A DNA stretch of 64,000 bases from NCBI GenBank assembly GCA_028023455.1, contig JAQFVV010006475.1, forward strand, positions 806,001 through 870,000. Reading direction: 5' to 3'. A program made the translations under genes and the position numbers. The notes below the pieces were generated by a model. The model searched no databases and was not told where the DNA came from. It saw nothing but the letters and a program-made list of their open reading frames with translations. The DNA is from Epiperipatus broadwayi (Eukaryota; Onychophora; Udeonychophora; Euonychophora; Peripatidae). Shown piece after piece: positions 1-12,665 of this stretch. Positions within the stretch are counted from its first letter, which is position 1, and each line of letters starts with the position of its first letter.

Positions 1-1192
1 TTATTTGATTGGAGATAAACTATTATATATGTTCATTGAATCAACTAAATTGATGATTGTAATTATTATCATGTTCACCTGAGCCAGTTGTGGATAAATG
101 GAGGGGTTTAACATCAAAAAAATGAGGGAGAGGTTTGAAACTTTCCTAAGGATGCTGCAGATTTATTATAAGTAAAAATGTCTCTAGTGACTAGGAATGA
201 ACTCTCTCTTTGATTTGAATTGATATTATGAGAATGGTAGTCAGGTAATATGACTAGTGTTAGTCTTGAAAATAAATTTAACAAAGATGTAGTGTGATCA
301 TCATATTCAGTTGGGACATTAAATATATCCTGCTTGATGGTTATTAACACACATTAACCTAGCATGTAAAATCCTCATATATTATAGCATGTGTTCAAAA
401 AGGAGTTTATATAGTTCCCATTAAATTTAATCTTTTCATGATTAATCCATCTCATTTTGGATCTTCTTGTTTTTACTTTTATCCTATCTGAATATTAGAC
501 TCATTTCTGTTATTGTACTTAAATTAAATAATGGATATTATTTAGTAACTAAAAATGCATGTGTGTGAATAATATATATATATATAACCCACATAACTTC
601 TTGGTTATAATATAAGCAGTTTTAACAATATTCTTAAAACATCATTACCAGCCATTTGTAAATAAGTAAAGAGTGAATATGGTTATCTTAACATCAGTAA
701 GGAGAAAAAAAGAAAAACAAAAAGTTAAATGTAAATTTTGTGTTGATTATATAAAGCAATATATGACATAAAAATATGGTAACATATATAATGCCTTGAT
801 TCCTTTCTATAACAAACTTTGTTTTCCTGAAAACTTGCCTCATTGTAAATGTCCATAGTATTTTATTCTCATTTCTATCTTTCCAATGAAAGAAGTTGAT
901 GTTGCTTCTCTGTACTGCTCAAGTTGAATTTTAGGAAGCCCATTTTTCTCATTCTTTTTATATGCTCATTCCAACAAAGACGTTTTCTTAAAATTGTTGA
1001 TTTTATATTATTTCATCCAGAAAACTGAAGTACATACTAATTGAACTTATGGTTTTTCCATGATAGTTTTTGATTATAGTATATGCCAAATGAAAATTAC
1101 CTTTATGTCATGTTAATAAGGAGCCTATGTCTCACTTTCATACAGTATATTGAGCATAATAATCACACTATGAGCAACTAATATAATTGAAA
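1..1192. other. AT-rich intergenic DNA, no gene recognised
   Basis: I see only AT-rich sequence with short (TA)n runs, for example near 570-590. The one longer reading frame here (114-350, minus) has no recognisable motif and a composition typical of random AT-rich DNA. Confidence 0.6.
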
Positions 1193-1194
1193 TA

Positions 1195-2115
1195 CACCTA
1201 AGTCTCTTTTTACGCGGACTTATTTAACATGATTTTGAAGTTACGCGATTCGTGTTTCTCCGGAAGTCGAACTCTGATAATGCGCTATTACTTTAAATAA
1301 TAAATTTTGAGCACTTATGTTATATTGAAAGTAATAGCACATTATTGGAATTCGACTTTCATCTTAGTAATTTCAATATTTTCAGTGCTTTATAATAGTA
1401 AGATTTTATGCAATAATGAAATTAAAATCATGATTTCCACATTTTATGTATACACACATTAAATTTTACAAGATTATAATGTAAATTTGTTCAAACATTG
1501 TGTGTGTTAATTTTCCATTTTAAATCACATTCTGTTTTTGCTTTTTAAAAAAGAACGTAATCAATTATTAATCATTTAGTGTCCGCAAGTTTGTTTTTAA
1601 AAGGTGAGTAATAGCAGTGGGCAGAATTAAAATTGAAAATTAAAAACAAAAATAAGAATTTAATTTTTAGTTGTTAGATTAATTACTAATTACGTTGTCA
1701 CCAGAAAACCATTAACACAACATGAGACTGATGTTGGTGCTAGTTGTATTTTCTCTTGTGAAGAATCTGTTTTTTTTACCAGTTTGCAAATGAACCTGTT
1801 TATCGGCAAATAGCGATAATAATTAAAATGTGTATAAAAAAATGTAAATTACTGTAAATTATGCATAAAAATATATTGTTTTGAATAAAATTAAATATTA
1901 TAGTTAAAAAAAGTTTGTCTTGTATCAATTTTTTTCAAATTTGAAATTTTTTATTAATCATATTTTATTTTCTTATTTTTTTTTTTGCACGAATTTTGAA
2001 AAATCATGGACCGCATCCCCCCCTTTTTCAATGTAAGTTACGTCTATTTTTGTGCGATTTCGTTTGCGCATGTTTTCTGAGGAACCTATCTATTGCATAA
2101 AATGAGACCCAGGTG
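1195..2115 (+). mobile_element. pogo/Tigger-like non-autonomous TIR element, copy 1
   Basis: The element starts CACCTAAGTCTC and ends GAGACCCAGGTG, and TA lies on both sides (1193-1194 and 2116-2117). Next to the left terminus are repeated 'acgcg' words (TTTTTACGCGGACTTATTTA), and the right end has the matching TGCATAAAATGAGACCC. TA target duplications and 'taacgcg'-type subterminal words are typical of Tc1/mariner-pogo (Tigger) elements, so I infer that group. No transposase frame is present, so it would have been mobilised in trans. Two relatives sit at 26779-30489 and 42334-43236. Their TIRs are closer to the consensus CACCTGGGTCTC than the left TIR of this copy. Confidence 0.72.
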
Positions 2116-2117
2116 TA

Positions 2118-3210
2118 ATTGTATTACTGATAAAATAGTATGTCTTTTAATTTAATGAAGTAGAGATTGTTTATATTAGAATCTTGTAATTTTTATTATC
2201 CAAGTTTATTTCAAGCTGATAAGTATTCAACTTTTGTTTGTTGAAAAATCTTTAACAATGAAGAGTTAGAAATGGGATAGCTTTAGTAATGCCAAATATA
2301 TGTAGAACTGGAATAAAAATAGTATATCCACTTGATATTTATTATAAAGGACATTCTTAGGACCAAAATTAAATTTAAATCTTAAGATCAGGTATTGTTT
2401 TTATATAATAAAAAAATCATTGGATTAATGATAACAATACATGAATTATAATGTAGAAAGGAAAATGTAAGTTAAGTTTATTTAACTGAGTAAATTTGAA
2501 ATAATGAAATTACAATTATTTATTAGTCATTAATAATTGCCATTAGTATAATCATAATGCTTTAATCCAAAGTAATATTATTCCAAGGACTTATCATATA
2601 TGATAACATATATATTTAAATGATAGAAATTCACTGGAAAATATTCTGTGTATTTTTATAAATAATTTTTATGTCTTGATGTAATGAAATAAATTCTAAT
2701 TAAAAATCGATGCTGCAAGTTGAAAAAATGAATTTTGCTTTTAGTGGGGACTCAAGATTTTATAAATATTGTAAATCAGACAGTAAAATTTATATATGGG
2801 AAGATAAAAATTTATAATTTTCCAAATGCATTCATGATTAATTTAGATGTTAAATAGAAGCTTTTCATTGGTTTATAGATTTAAATATTGAAAATCTAAT
2901 GGAAAAATTCTGAATATATTTATAAATATTTTTTAGCTATGATGTACTGAATCAAAGTACCAATTAAAAACATGCATTGAAGTTGAAACTACATCCAGTA
3001 GTTGTATTTTTAACTGAAATATTATAAGCTGAGATAATTACACTTGACCAAACTTTTATGAAGATCATAACTTGAATAATAATACTTATATGTGTGAAGA
3101 TTTAAAGAATTTCAACTTCCTAAATATATTCACATGGTTTATATAATTATTAAATGTGAATATAATTCTATGCAATAAAATTATTAAAGCCTGTAAAGCT
3201 GTGATAATGT
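2118..3210. repeat. diverged tandem repeat, period roughly 250-300 bp
   Basis: Two diverged units can be seen: a block at about 2620-2730 (ATTCTGTGTATTTTTATAAA) resembles one at about 2870-2990 (ATTCTGAATATATTTATAAA), and both run into similar AATTAAAAA...GAAGTTGAAA-type text. A second motif pair, GGGAAGATAAAAATTTAT at 2798 and GTGAAGATTTAAAGAATTTC at 3094, belongs to the same array. Sequence near 2250-2400 also resembles 4550-4700 in direct orientation. No coding potential is visible; this is probably an old repeat family. Confidence 0.4.
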
Positions 3211-3778
3211 AATAAATAAGCAAATGTTAAAGCATAATTTAATGACTAAACAAGTTTGGGTTTGAAATATGAAAGACTTTATTTGAAGCTAAATACTTTG
3301 GATACCACATAGTATTCATAATCATATCATAATAAAAGAGGAGGGAGTTGTCATCAATAAATAATGTAAATGTTAAATAATAAATTGGATTGAGATCAAA
3401 ATGATTATTTAAAGGTGAATTTACATACTAATGAGAAGTAAGGAGCTATAGATGCCATTTATTTTAGAAAGAGGGGTGCTGGAGTCTTTTTTTTTTTATT
3501 GATGGCATGGATATCTTTGGCAATTGACAAGCCTCTTTAACCATTTTCTTTTGATCATCACGCTCTGAACAAATGATTTCGGCTGTAGAAATATCAAAGT
3601 TATAACCAGATAACAACTCATGATCGAGGAAAAGGGAAGAATATTCAGTATTTTTCATAGCACAATTATACAGAGAATTATGTTGGGAGAGTATAGTGGC
3701 CATGTTTTTCTGGGTTTTCCCATAACCTTTAAACAAATAGGATCAGAGCACTTGATCTTATAAACAATTTGATGTGTG
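3211..3778 (-). mobile_element. Penelope-like element 3' part, left arm of fold-back
   Basis: The minus strand carries a broken frame (clearest at 3464-3736) followed by about 230 bp of non-coding tail. It is the inverted counterpart of 3889-4390. The translated segment resembles the C-terminal GIY-YIG endonuclease region of Penelope-like retroelements: a histidine-rich stretch ending in FDISTAEII, then a charged CSERDDQKK, then a lysine-rich end. This copy has stops and frameshifts upstream of that segment. Penelope-like elements often insert as partial, inverted multi-copy units, which fits the layout. The family call rests on the pattern of this short domain only. Confidence 0.5.
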
Positions 3779-3888
3779 GTGAATAAGCTAAAAATATTTG
3801 TATCAATAAATACAACATTACTTTTCATTTACCTTTGTCTCTTAACAAACTTCTAAATAATTCAATGGATAAAATCCCCAAAGAGACC

Positions 3889-4390
3889 TCACATCAAATT
3901 ATTTGTAAGATCAACTGCTCTGATCCTATTTGTTTAAAGGTATACTATGGGGATAACCATGCTAGGAAAAGCACTGAATATTTTATTTTCCTTGATTATG
4001 AGTTGCTGTCTGATCATAACTTTGATATTTCTACAGCCAACATAATTTATTCAGAGCATAATGATCAAGAGAAAGGTTAAGGAGGCTTTGTCAATTGCCA
4101 AAGATATCCAAGCCATCAATAAAAAAATTCCAGCACTCCTCTTTCTAAAAACTGGCATGTTTTGTCCTGTCACTTCTCATTAGTATGTAAATTCACTTTT
4201 ATATATTCATTTTTATCTTGATCCAATTTATTATTCAACATTTACATTATTTATGGATTACAACTTTCTCCCCTTTTAATATGCTATGATTATGATACTA
4301 TACGGTATCGAAATCTTCAAATAAATTCTTTCATATTTCAAGCCAAACCTGTTTAGTCATTAAATGTTTTAATATTTGCTTATTCATTAA
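3889..4390 (+). mobile_element. Penelope-like element 3' part, right arm of fold-back
   Basis: The plus strand holds a frame at 3835-4080 in which HQIICKINCSDP and KVYYG precede FDISTANIIYSE. A Y-K-I-x-C...KVYYG arrangement is what I expect at the start of the GIY-YIG nuclease domain of Penelope-like elements. The frame is interrupted by TAA near 4078. The same-family text resumes in another frame (QLPKIS-like in the left arm, IAKDIQAINKK-like here). The outer 200 bp also mirror the left arm. The arms are separated by about 110 bp and their coding ends point outward. It is a decayed, non-functional fragment. Confidence 0.52.
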
Positions 4391-4842
4391 ATGTAAATAT
4401 ATATGTGTTGCACAATCTTGAGGATTTTTTTTTGTTGTTGTTTAATTAAGATATACTTTACATTGTCAAATGAAAAGGAACAACAAACTTTTATTATTTT
4501 GAGATTTAGAAGATGCATTACCTAGATTATTATTTTTAATATGTTTAAGTAATAGTTAAGTTTGAGATTGAAATGGATATTCTCAGTAATGTAAAGTATG
4601 TTCAAAAATGGAATAAATGTAGCATATATTGTGGCATTTATTGCAAAGGCCATTCATAAGACTGAAATTAATTATAAATCTAAAGATGAAGTATTACTAT
4701 AAACAAACAACCCTGATAGTCTTTTATGTACTTAACATTTTGCAAGTACAATATTTTATTCTATTCAAACTTCCAAAATAGTTGATAGTTTTAATTGTTT
4801 AACAGCTATTTTCAGAATGCTTTCTAATACTTTAGAAAAATG

Positions 4843-6503
4843 GGTAAAAGCCTGAAATCCGGGCAAAGCCGCTCGGCGCGTTGATGCTAGACAAAATCAA
4901 TGAAATATAACGTTACCGGGCCGCGCAACTTTTTCTTTTTTTTTTAGACAACAAGAGTTTTTTTTTTTTTTGTAATATTGATTAAACAAATAATTTTGAT
5001 TTCATTTATAACATGATTTCTTTATTATTAAACAAATTTTGTTATTCATTTTCGTTACTTTTTCTGGGTTTTTTGGAACCGGACATTTTTTCAACAAATT
5101 TTGCTAATTTTCTTTTTTCTTTTTATCATTATAAAACTTCGGACCATTTCACAACGTCAAAAAATTGGTTTGAATCCCACCACCGAAAAAATAGAATACA
5201 ATTATTTGCGACTTGTTTAGAACTTAATTCTACCTTTTTTTTTTTGGCTTGACTAAATGGTTTTTCTTATTATTAATTTTACTTTTTTTTAAAACACAAC
5301 TTGTTTTTAATTTGATTTAGATTATGTTTGAATTAGCCTTTTTTTTTTTTTTTTTGGCTACTACGAGAAACAGCTTTTTGAGCGGGGGAGAGGGGGGATT
5401 TCGTACTGTTATTATTAACAAAAAGTCAACAAAAATAGTAACTTATTTTAACAGCGCTGAAAAAAGACAATCGACTTTGGGTCTTGTTTCGAATTTTTTT
5501 TCTTTTTGGTTGACATAATAGTTTTTCTTAATATTACATTAAAATTTACTTTTGTGCTTTTGCCAATTAAAAAATTATTTTCAAACACCCACCCCCACAC
5601 TCGGAAAAAGAATTGTAACCGAAAAGTCAAGAATTTACCTTTTTTTCTTTTTTTTTAAACAACTTTTTCTCACTTTTTACTTTGATTTCTATTTTGTTTG
5701 AATTACCTTTTTTTTTTTTTTAGCCTTCTACAAGAAATTGCTCTTGGGGTTGGGGGTGGGGGGGTTCGTAATTTGTTATTCTTAACAAAAAGTCAACCAA
5801 AGTCGTTATTTATTTGAACCCTGCTGCAAAAAGTTGAATCCAAATACTTGTCAATTTCTAATGAAATTAAAAAAAAGGACACAAACTTTGGAATTATTAA
5901 AATTATTTATTCGATTTTATTGCCGTAATAAAAAGTGGATATTATGTGCCTGAAAAAAAAAAGGACACAATCTCACACACTCTCTGTACTTGGCAATTCT
6001 GAAGAAAAGTTTCAAAATTGCATGTTCGTCTCAGACCTTTTAGTGGTCTCGAATATTTTACCCATGCTGAAACGTGACTTAATGCATGAGCTTTGTCAAA
6101 GGGTGTTCGAACATATACTTTGCCAATTTTTTACATATTAACCTTTTTTTAGGGAAGGGTGGGGACCATATGACGATTATTAATAATTAACATTTTTAAA
6201 ATCGAAATGACCTTACTCTATTACGGAGATTTGAAAAAGTCGTACTGCCTTGAAATTTAAACACCCTCAAGTGATACGGTAATCAGCTATGAATAGAACA
6301 AATACGTGTAAATCGCTTTGAAGCACAAAATAGGCCGTAATATTTTTGTGCAATGTCATGTAAAGTGGCCTAGCTAATGGGTTAATACATACACATAAAT
6401 GTTGTATTAGCCTGTAAGGCCACAGCCGCCATAAATGACATTTTTGTGTTTTGACACATAAACAATGCCCCAAGCGGCCGTGCCTGGATTTCAGGCTTTT
6501 ACC
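4843..6503. mobile_element. non-autonomous TIR DNA transposon with 8-bp TSD
   Basis: The termini are GGTAAAAGCCTGAAATCC... and its inverse ...GGATTTCAGGCTTTTACC. The similarity continues inward for about 40 bp (left CCGCTCGGCGCGTTG, right as complement CCGCTTGGGGCATTG). A perfect 8-bp duplication GAAAAATG flanks it (4835-4842 and 6504-6511). The interior has T-rich tracts and G-rich runs near 5385 and 5750. Internal segments repeat with motifs such as TTTTT-GGCTACTACGAGAAA / TTTTT-AGCCTTCTACAAGAAA and AACAAAAAGTCAAC. No transposase is visible. An 8-bp TSD fits hAT, P or Merlin-type elements, but the GG terminus does not settle the superfamily. Short frames at 5013-6141 are shadows of T-rich repeats. 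Confidence 0.75.
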
Positions 6504-7489
6504 GAAAAATGTTCAAACTGTTTTAAATATATTTAATTAGTGGAAACAGCTCTGAAGAAGACGTTGAACAATTGAAACTATCAGCTATTTTGAAAGTTTC
6601 AATAAAATAAATATTTAAAATATATATATATAATATTTTATTTGTGTTGCATAAAAATATATATCAATATTGTTTGTTAATATTATAACTAATATAGTCA
6701 TTCAAGAAAAGTTAATGTAATACTTATAAAAATTTTAATCAGATATTTGTGGCAATCAAAAATTATGGAATCTAGATATAGTTTTAGTAATAGCTATAAT
6801 GTTCATTAGGTGCTGTGTTCATGTTACTGATAGATTTCTCAGATAATGGATAGTGAAATGACTTTTAAATGTGAAGGCCAACTGGGAATAATAAATAAAC
6901 AGTAGTCCAATCAAGAGCTCCTGCTATTTTGTAAGATAGGATGTTGGTTCATTTACTCTTTTCTATTTCCCTCATGTACTTCTTCAATCATTTAAATTAT
7001 TTGTGGATCCAGTCATTGTGAGCCTCTCTTGCCATCTGACATCTTAGGATTATGTGTTTGTGCAATAAGCATTTTCATTCTTTAACTACACACACACAGT
7101 ATTTCTGACCTCAGTTTTTTTTTTTTTTTTGGTATCTTTGATAATTAAGAAAGCAATGGTGGGGATAGGCTTCTTAGTCTGGCAATTCTTAGTTGTGATC
7201 TCTGCTTGAATCTGCACAGTTATTGATGAATTGGTTTGAAATTGGATGCGAGGGAACAGGAGTTTCAAATGGTAAAGATTTATGTTTAGGCAATCTGTTT
7301 AGAGATCACCCTGCCTATCGTGGAAATAGAAGAGCCTAGAAAATATGGTCTAAAATTGACCTGACTCACACAGTCTGGCTAAATTGTTGCATCTGGTAGA
7401 TACCTCATTACAGTGATAGAAATAAAAATACTAATGGTAAATTAAAAGGTACTGGTGGTATTAAAGATAAGTATTATAATTTTTTTTTA

Positions 7490-9760
7490 TTTAAAATATA
7501 GATGCATGGAATGTGCAAAGTGTGGTTGATACAGACTCACTGGTGGTTAAGGATCTGTTATGATTTAAGATTGATATTTTTCTTAGTGAGACTAGTTTCC
7601 CACTGGTAGAAAATTTAATAGAACTGTTTGATGGATAAAATTTTTTTTTGGAAAGGCAGGTCAGCCAATGAAAGAAGAATGTATCTGTATGTACTGTTGT
7701 TGGAATTCTTCAATGTATCAATGAAAGATTTAATGGTTTTTAAACTTGCCTTGCAGTATGATACTAATGCTCATTTTACTAATATCTTATGCTCCAACGT
7801 TAGATTCAGAAAATTCAGCGAAGGAAAGCTTTTAAATCTTTTTGGATAGCATTATTACAGCAAGATCATTGAAATATTGATATATATATATATATATATT
7901 TGAGACTAATGCATGTGTTTGTATAAACAGTAGATTTTGATCAGAAGTATTTGAAAATAATGATATTAATACTCTAAATTCAAATGATTTATTATTATTG
8001 AATTTTTGAACAATGCATTGGTTTACCACAAACACTATTTAGGCAGAAAAACCAGGATCCATCCATTCTTAGAACAATAGAAATTTAATAATATATACTA
8101 TTGTTAAGAGTCAGAATACAAGATTTCACATTTTGCAGGCACAAGTGCAGATTATTGGACAGATCATAGAATCATATGGTCTAAGATTAAAATAATAGTT
8201 TTATTTAAAAATAGATATTATTCCAATCATATTCACAAAATATTGATGCTCATTCTTTAGAGAATTCTGCTATATGTACCAATTTTCTACAGCTATTAAA
8301 CACTAAAATTGCTAATTTGGATCTTTAAGAATGTATTATGGATAAAAATCAACTTATTCTTGGGTTCACTGAAAAGAATAATCATGATTGGTATTCTGAC
8401 AGTGATCTCTTTATTAGTGATTTGATTAAAAGAAAATGTAGCATTTTCTTCTTGGCAGAATAAAAGATTAAATGTGTCACTTTATAATAAATATTGAGAT
8501 CTAAAGACAGAAGTTTGCTGACTGAGAAGAAACTTAATAGTGATTGGTGGATTAAAACTGCAACAAAGATAGATACATTTGTTGATCGTGGTCATTCTAA
8601 TTTTTTTTTTTTTATGCACTATATATATGTGGATTTAAGAAATGTTATAACTATTAAATCCAGTAATGGCACTCTATTATATGATGACAGTGATATTTGG
8701 AACATGTTGGAGTATTTTGATTATTTTTTGAATAATGATACAAAAATTGAAATGATGACTTTTAAAGATATATCTTTCATTATTCATTTAGATGTGGACA
8801 AAAGTCAAAGCAGCTTTAAAAATTGAAAATTTGCAGGTCTTGATAAAATACTCTATCTTAAAGATCCTTTTATATTTTTTGTTCCAATTTTTAAAAATAA
8901 AAGAAATAGACAATATTGCAGTAAAATTATTGTGGAATATCATTATTATCCACTATAGTAAAGATACTTTGAAAAATTTTGTTGAATAGCTTGCTTTTAT
9001 TCCTAGATCAGTAGTTACGAGGGTGTTGTTTTAAAGAATCAATTTTTGTTTTTTGATAAAAACAAGAAAAGTATCAGAATAAAGGAATGACATATATTAC
9101 TTTGATTTGGTCAAGGCATTTCATTCAATTAATAAGTCAGATCTATGGCATTGTTTGAAATTAGTTGGTTGTCCTCTAAAATTTATTCATATTGTACTGC
9201 TATGCTACTGCATGATGGAATGTGATAAATTGTTATTACTAAAGTTGGAAAATCTGAGGCATTTGAAATGAAAACTGGTGTTAAACAAAAATGTTTACTT
9301 GCTCTAGCATTGATTTCAATTTTTATGAGAGTTGTCTTTGGAATTGTTTATAGGCAGGTTAATCAAACGGGCATTAAGATACAATGCAGATCTGATGGTG
9401 CAATTTTTAATTTGAATCTATCAAAAGTAAAAGGAGAACTCCATTTCTGGATTCTGAATTTACAGTATGCTGATGTTTGAGATATTTTTGCCAATTGAAA
9501 AGATGATTTACAGTGACAGAGGAAGAATGCTCATCAAACTTTAGTTTTGTGGGTTATCAACTTGAAAATATATATATCAGTTTAAATACCTTGTTAGTTT
9601 TATAAGTAGAAAGATTGATTTAGATATTGAGATACAATACACACTCACATTTGTTTCTGGTGCCTTTAATAAGATAAAAGATAAAATATTTCATCACAGG
9701 GAAGTAACTATTGTATCTAAATACCTGTTGCACAGTATAAAGGTATTAGAGAAGTTTTTT
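7490..9760 (+). pseudogene. decayed LINE (family A), endonuclease and reverse transcriptase remnant
   Basis: Several frames in order match the layout of an APE-type LINE. An endonuclease-like part lies around 7620-7850 (KDLMVFKLALQYDTNAHF). Text at about 8085-8330 matches the end of the endonuclease and the linker. A linker frame at 8494-8826 starts with SDWWIKTATKIDTFVDRGH-like text. Reverse transcriptase motifs run from 9090 to 9480: a YFDLVKAFHSIN block (usual YLDLxKAFD), then GVKQKCLLALALISIF (usual GVKQGCVLAPTLF), then LQYADV in place of the catalytic YADD. Stops and frameshifts are frequent, so it is dead. I do not assign a named clade. It differs from the family-B LINEs further right. 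Confidence 0.65.
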
Positions 9761-10260
9761 TAAGGATACTTTGTAAAATTTTAAAAATACAATGACAAGA
9801 TCATAAAGCAAACAACATGTTTTTCAGCTTACTGGATGGAATACTATAGAATCCACTATTATAAAATCACACCTTTATTAAAGTGATCCTGTAAAATGAT
9901 TTTCTTGGGAGAGATAAATCCTGTCTATATTATAACAATTATTTCAAAAGACATTCTGAATAAGTGTGTGACGGTCAAGTTTATACATTCGCATAACAGA
10001 ATTCAGAATCCAAGCAAAAGAGACCGAAGCTGATCAGATTAGGATTGTGACATCCCGAGTCTGACTACACTCCAACTCATAAGCCAATACTCCAAGACTC
10101 AAGACTCTACAAATGACCACCTTGAAATTACATGTAGTATACTCCTTTATTCACGGCCGACATAGGTCAGGGAGATGCAATAAGACTGATAAATAAAAGA
10201 AAAGTTCTTAAATTGTCTAAAATATATCTCTAATTTAAAGGATTATTAATGCATAGTTTT

Positions 10261-10299
<39 letters not shown>

Positions 10300-12560
10300 T
10301 ATAAATAATAATTAGAATTGGATTGAATTAGATCAATAATGAGACAGAGAATGAAATACACTAAATTAGTTATACATTTATTTACAATTGAAATGAAATT
10401 GACAATATTTTTACAGAATTTCACCGTAGAATGTACGCAGATATTGGGTAGATGAGAGAACACATTCTCTTCTTACACTGAATTTAAAATAGCCTTATTT
10501 GCATAGATGAGGTTAACATATGCCCATCTTATGAATTGCTTTACAACTGATACATAAATAGTCACTACGTTATGTCTATAAATCTAGTTATGCCAAATCC
10601 TATTAAATTTGTGGCTGTTATATAACTAATTATATTGAACCTTGATCAGTCTAAAAATTTATTATTTATTGCAAATACAATAATTTAACGAGTGCATAAA
10701 CCAACTCAAGTTACAATCGATCGAACATGGCTTTTCGAGAGAAATTTCAGATCAATGCTGAAAGTGCTATGTTAAAGTGGGAGAGTTGTCTGCCTAAGAT
10801 TTTACCAATGCGCTATGGCACAGCTAAATGACAATAGGAACTGTTGCTCTGCGGATGGATGAATAACTCCTGGGTTTTTGCGACCAACATCGGTACCCTG
10901 TAACCAATCGCCATGCTGCGTGAAAAGGAACATTGTGTTCAGGAATGGCATGGGACTCACTTGCTAACCTGGCCTTGGCTCAGGCTTCACTACTGCTCTA
11001 CCCTATAAGAGATGTGCTGGCGACGCCGTGGCTCCATCTTAATATACATATCCAATGTATAGTAGCAAAATGAGAATAATTTAATAAAATAATAGATCAT
11101 AGCAGCAAAACGAGAATAAATTTAATAAAATAATAGATCACATCCGCCAGCAAAGAATAGTATTAGTTTTATCAAATTGGAACCAACTCTTGTGTTGCCT
11201 GATAATAAATGCCTATGCTACTAATAGGGATATTAATAAATCTTTACTTTGACATGCTTGATCTATTAGGTTACTTATAGATAAATAATACTTTAAAGAG
11301 GGAAAGTATATTTCTATGGACATAAGAACTTAAATGACAAATATACTTATGACTATTATCAAGGCTAATTTAATTCTTAATAAAACTATAAAGTTTAAGC
11401 TTTTAAATGGTTGATTAAAACGAGCCACATTTCACATGTTAAATCATCATAAAAAAATAATATTAGGATTTCGAAACAGCGCGCAGAAAGGTGACGCTAT
11501 ACTACATGGAGATGTTTAAATAATATCTTCTTAAAAACATGAAATTAAGTGCTCGCTGTTTCGAAATATTGGCATATAAAATATAACAAGCATTTAATTA
11601 AAATAAACAAAGAAATATATACACAACCACAGTGATATAACTTTAACTTAGCCATTAATAATTTACTTTTAAGTGAATGGAAAGTATAAATAGTCAGATC
11701 ATTTTAACTTTAACAACATTAATTTTGATAGCAATTTACATATTATTTTAAATGTTAAATGGATTTAAATTATGATTACACTTAGTTTTATAGTTATTGG
11801 AAAGAGAGTTAGCTAACTTATATAAAAATTTACACAGAGCTCTGCGGTTTGAAAATAAAACACTACCGGTATTATTTATCTGGACTGCAAGTTCTTGGCT
11901 GTAGGTTTGGTGAGTTTGGGTAACTGATGGCATCATCTTTCCTGTTCTGTTAGGCTTGTGTCTGCTAGTGGCATGATCATTGTTCAGGCATTGCGACAAG
12001 AGAACCCCTGTTCTCCTCACGAAGTAACAGCAAAGAAATGCCCGTTTTTAGCTGGACATATCAGACATTAAACAAACGTGGAGACTGGCTGCAATTCTCT
12101 TTAAAAATGGCTGGTTTTTTTTTGTTTAAAAATCCAGAGTATTTATAGGTTTTCTCAAGAACTTACATTATCGGAATCTATCGCCTCTAGACTCATTAAC
12201 TCAAGAATTTAATTAAATATTATAAAATTTATAATCCAGATTTTTAAATCTTAGATAACTTATGGAATGTTAGAACCATTCCCTAAGCAATTATAGTTAA
12301 GATTTTTCGGTGCAAACAATTTCCAATTTAGATTTTAAAAATAACTTTATCTTATCTAAGGAGATTTTAATTAGCAAGATTTTGAACTAATTTTACTTTT
12401 ACATATTCCAGGTGTGGTCGTTAATGATATTTCTTTACAACCAAAAATCTTCTTAATTACTTGACTAGCTTTTATTTTTAATTTTACATAAAATAAGAAA
12501 CTCTTTTATTAAAAACAATATTTTAATATATACATTTTTTTGAATAACTTATAAACATTT
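9761..12560. other. unassigned region with GC-richer blocks and a 40-bp tandem duplication
   Basis: No gene is recognised. GC-richer blocks lie at about 10010-10160, 10720-11050 and 11880-12060, set in AT-rich DNA. Such blocks resemble transcribed parts of LTRs. On the minus strand a CCTATAAATACT-type TATA motif near 12140-12150 precedes the 11880-12060 block, but no matching LTR pair was found. A (CA)n(TA)n microsatellite occupies about 10261-10300. A 40-bp unit (AGCAAAATGAGAATAA...ATAGATCA) is duplicated in tandem at about 11060-11140. The frame at 11748-12020 (minus) has no recognisable domain. Confidence 0.35.
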
Positions 12561-12665
12561 TTTTTTTTAAGTGTCATAGCATCGGCCGGGATGCGAACCC
12601 GCAACCCGGGCAACTGCCTGCGAGTGCAAGGCAGTCGCATTGACCTCTTGACCACCAATGCAAGA
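12561..12665 (-). repeat. tRNA-derived SINE head with poly(A) tail
   Basis: Read on the minus strand, an A-box TGGTCAAGAGG (12644-12654) is followed by an anticodon-arm-like hairpin (ACTGCCT...AGGCAGT) and a B-box GGTTCGCATCC (12589-12599). The segment then reads GGCCGATGCTATGACAC into a run of A. Spacing and order are those of a tRNA-like RNA polymerase III promoter. The shared tail GGCCGATGCTATGACA recurs in a second copy at about 41885-41990, which argues for a dispersed SINE family and not a working tRNA gene. Confidence 0.62.

Noticed and set aside
5013-6141. Small plus- and minus-strand frames as genes
   Set aside because: They lie inside a TIR transposon and are made of T-rich repeats; no coding signature.
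10047-11150. An LTR starting TGTGACATCCCG and ending ...GATCACA
   Set aside because: The flanking bases do not form a TSD and no primer-binding site or second LTR follows.
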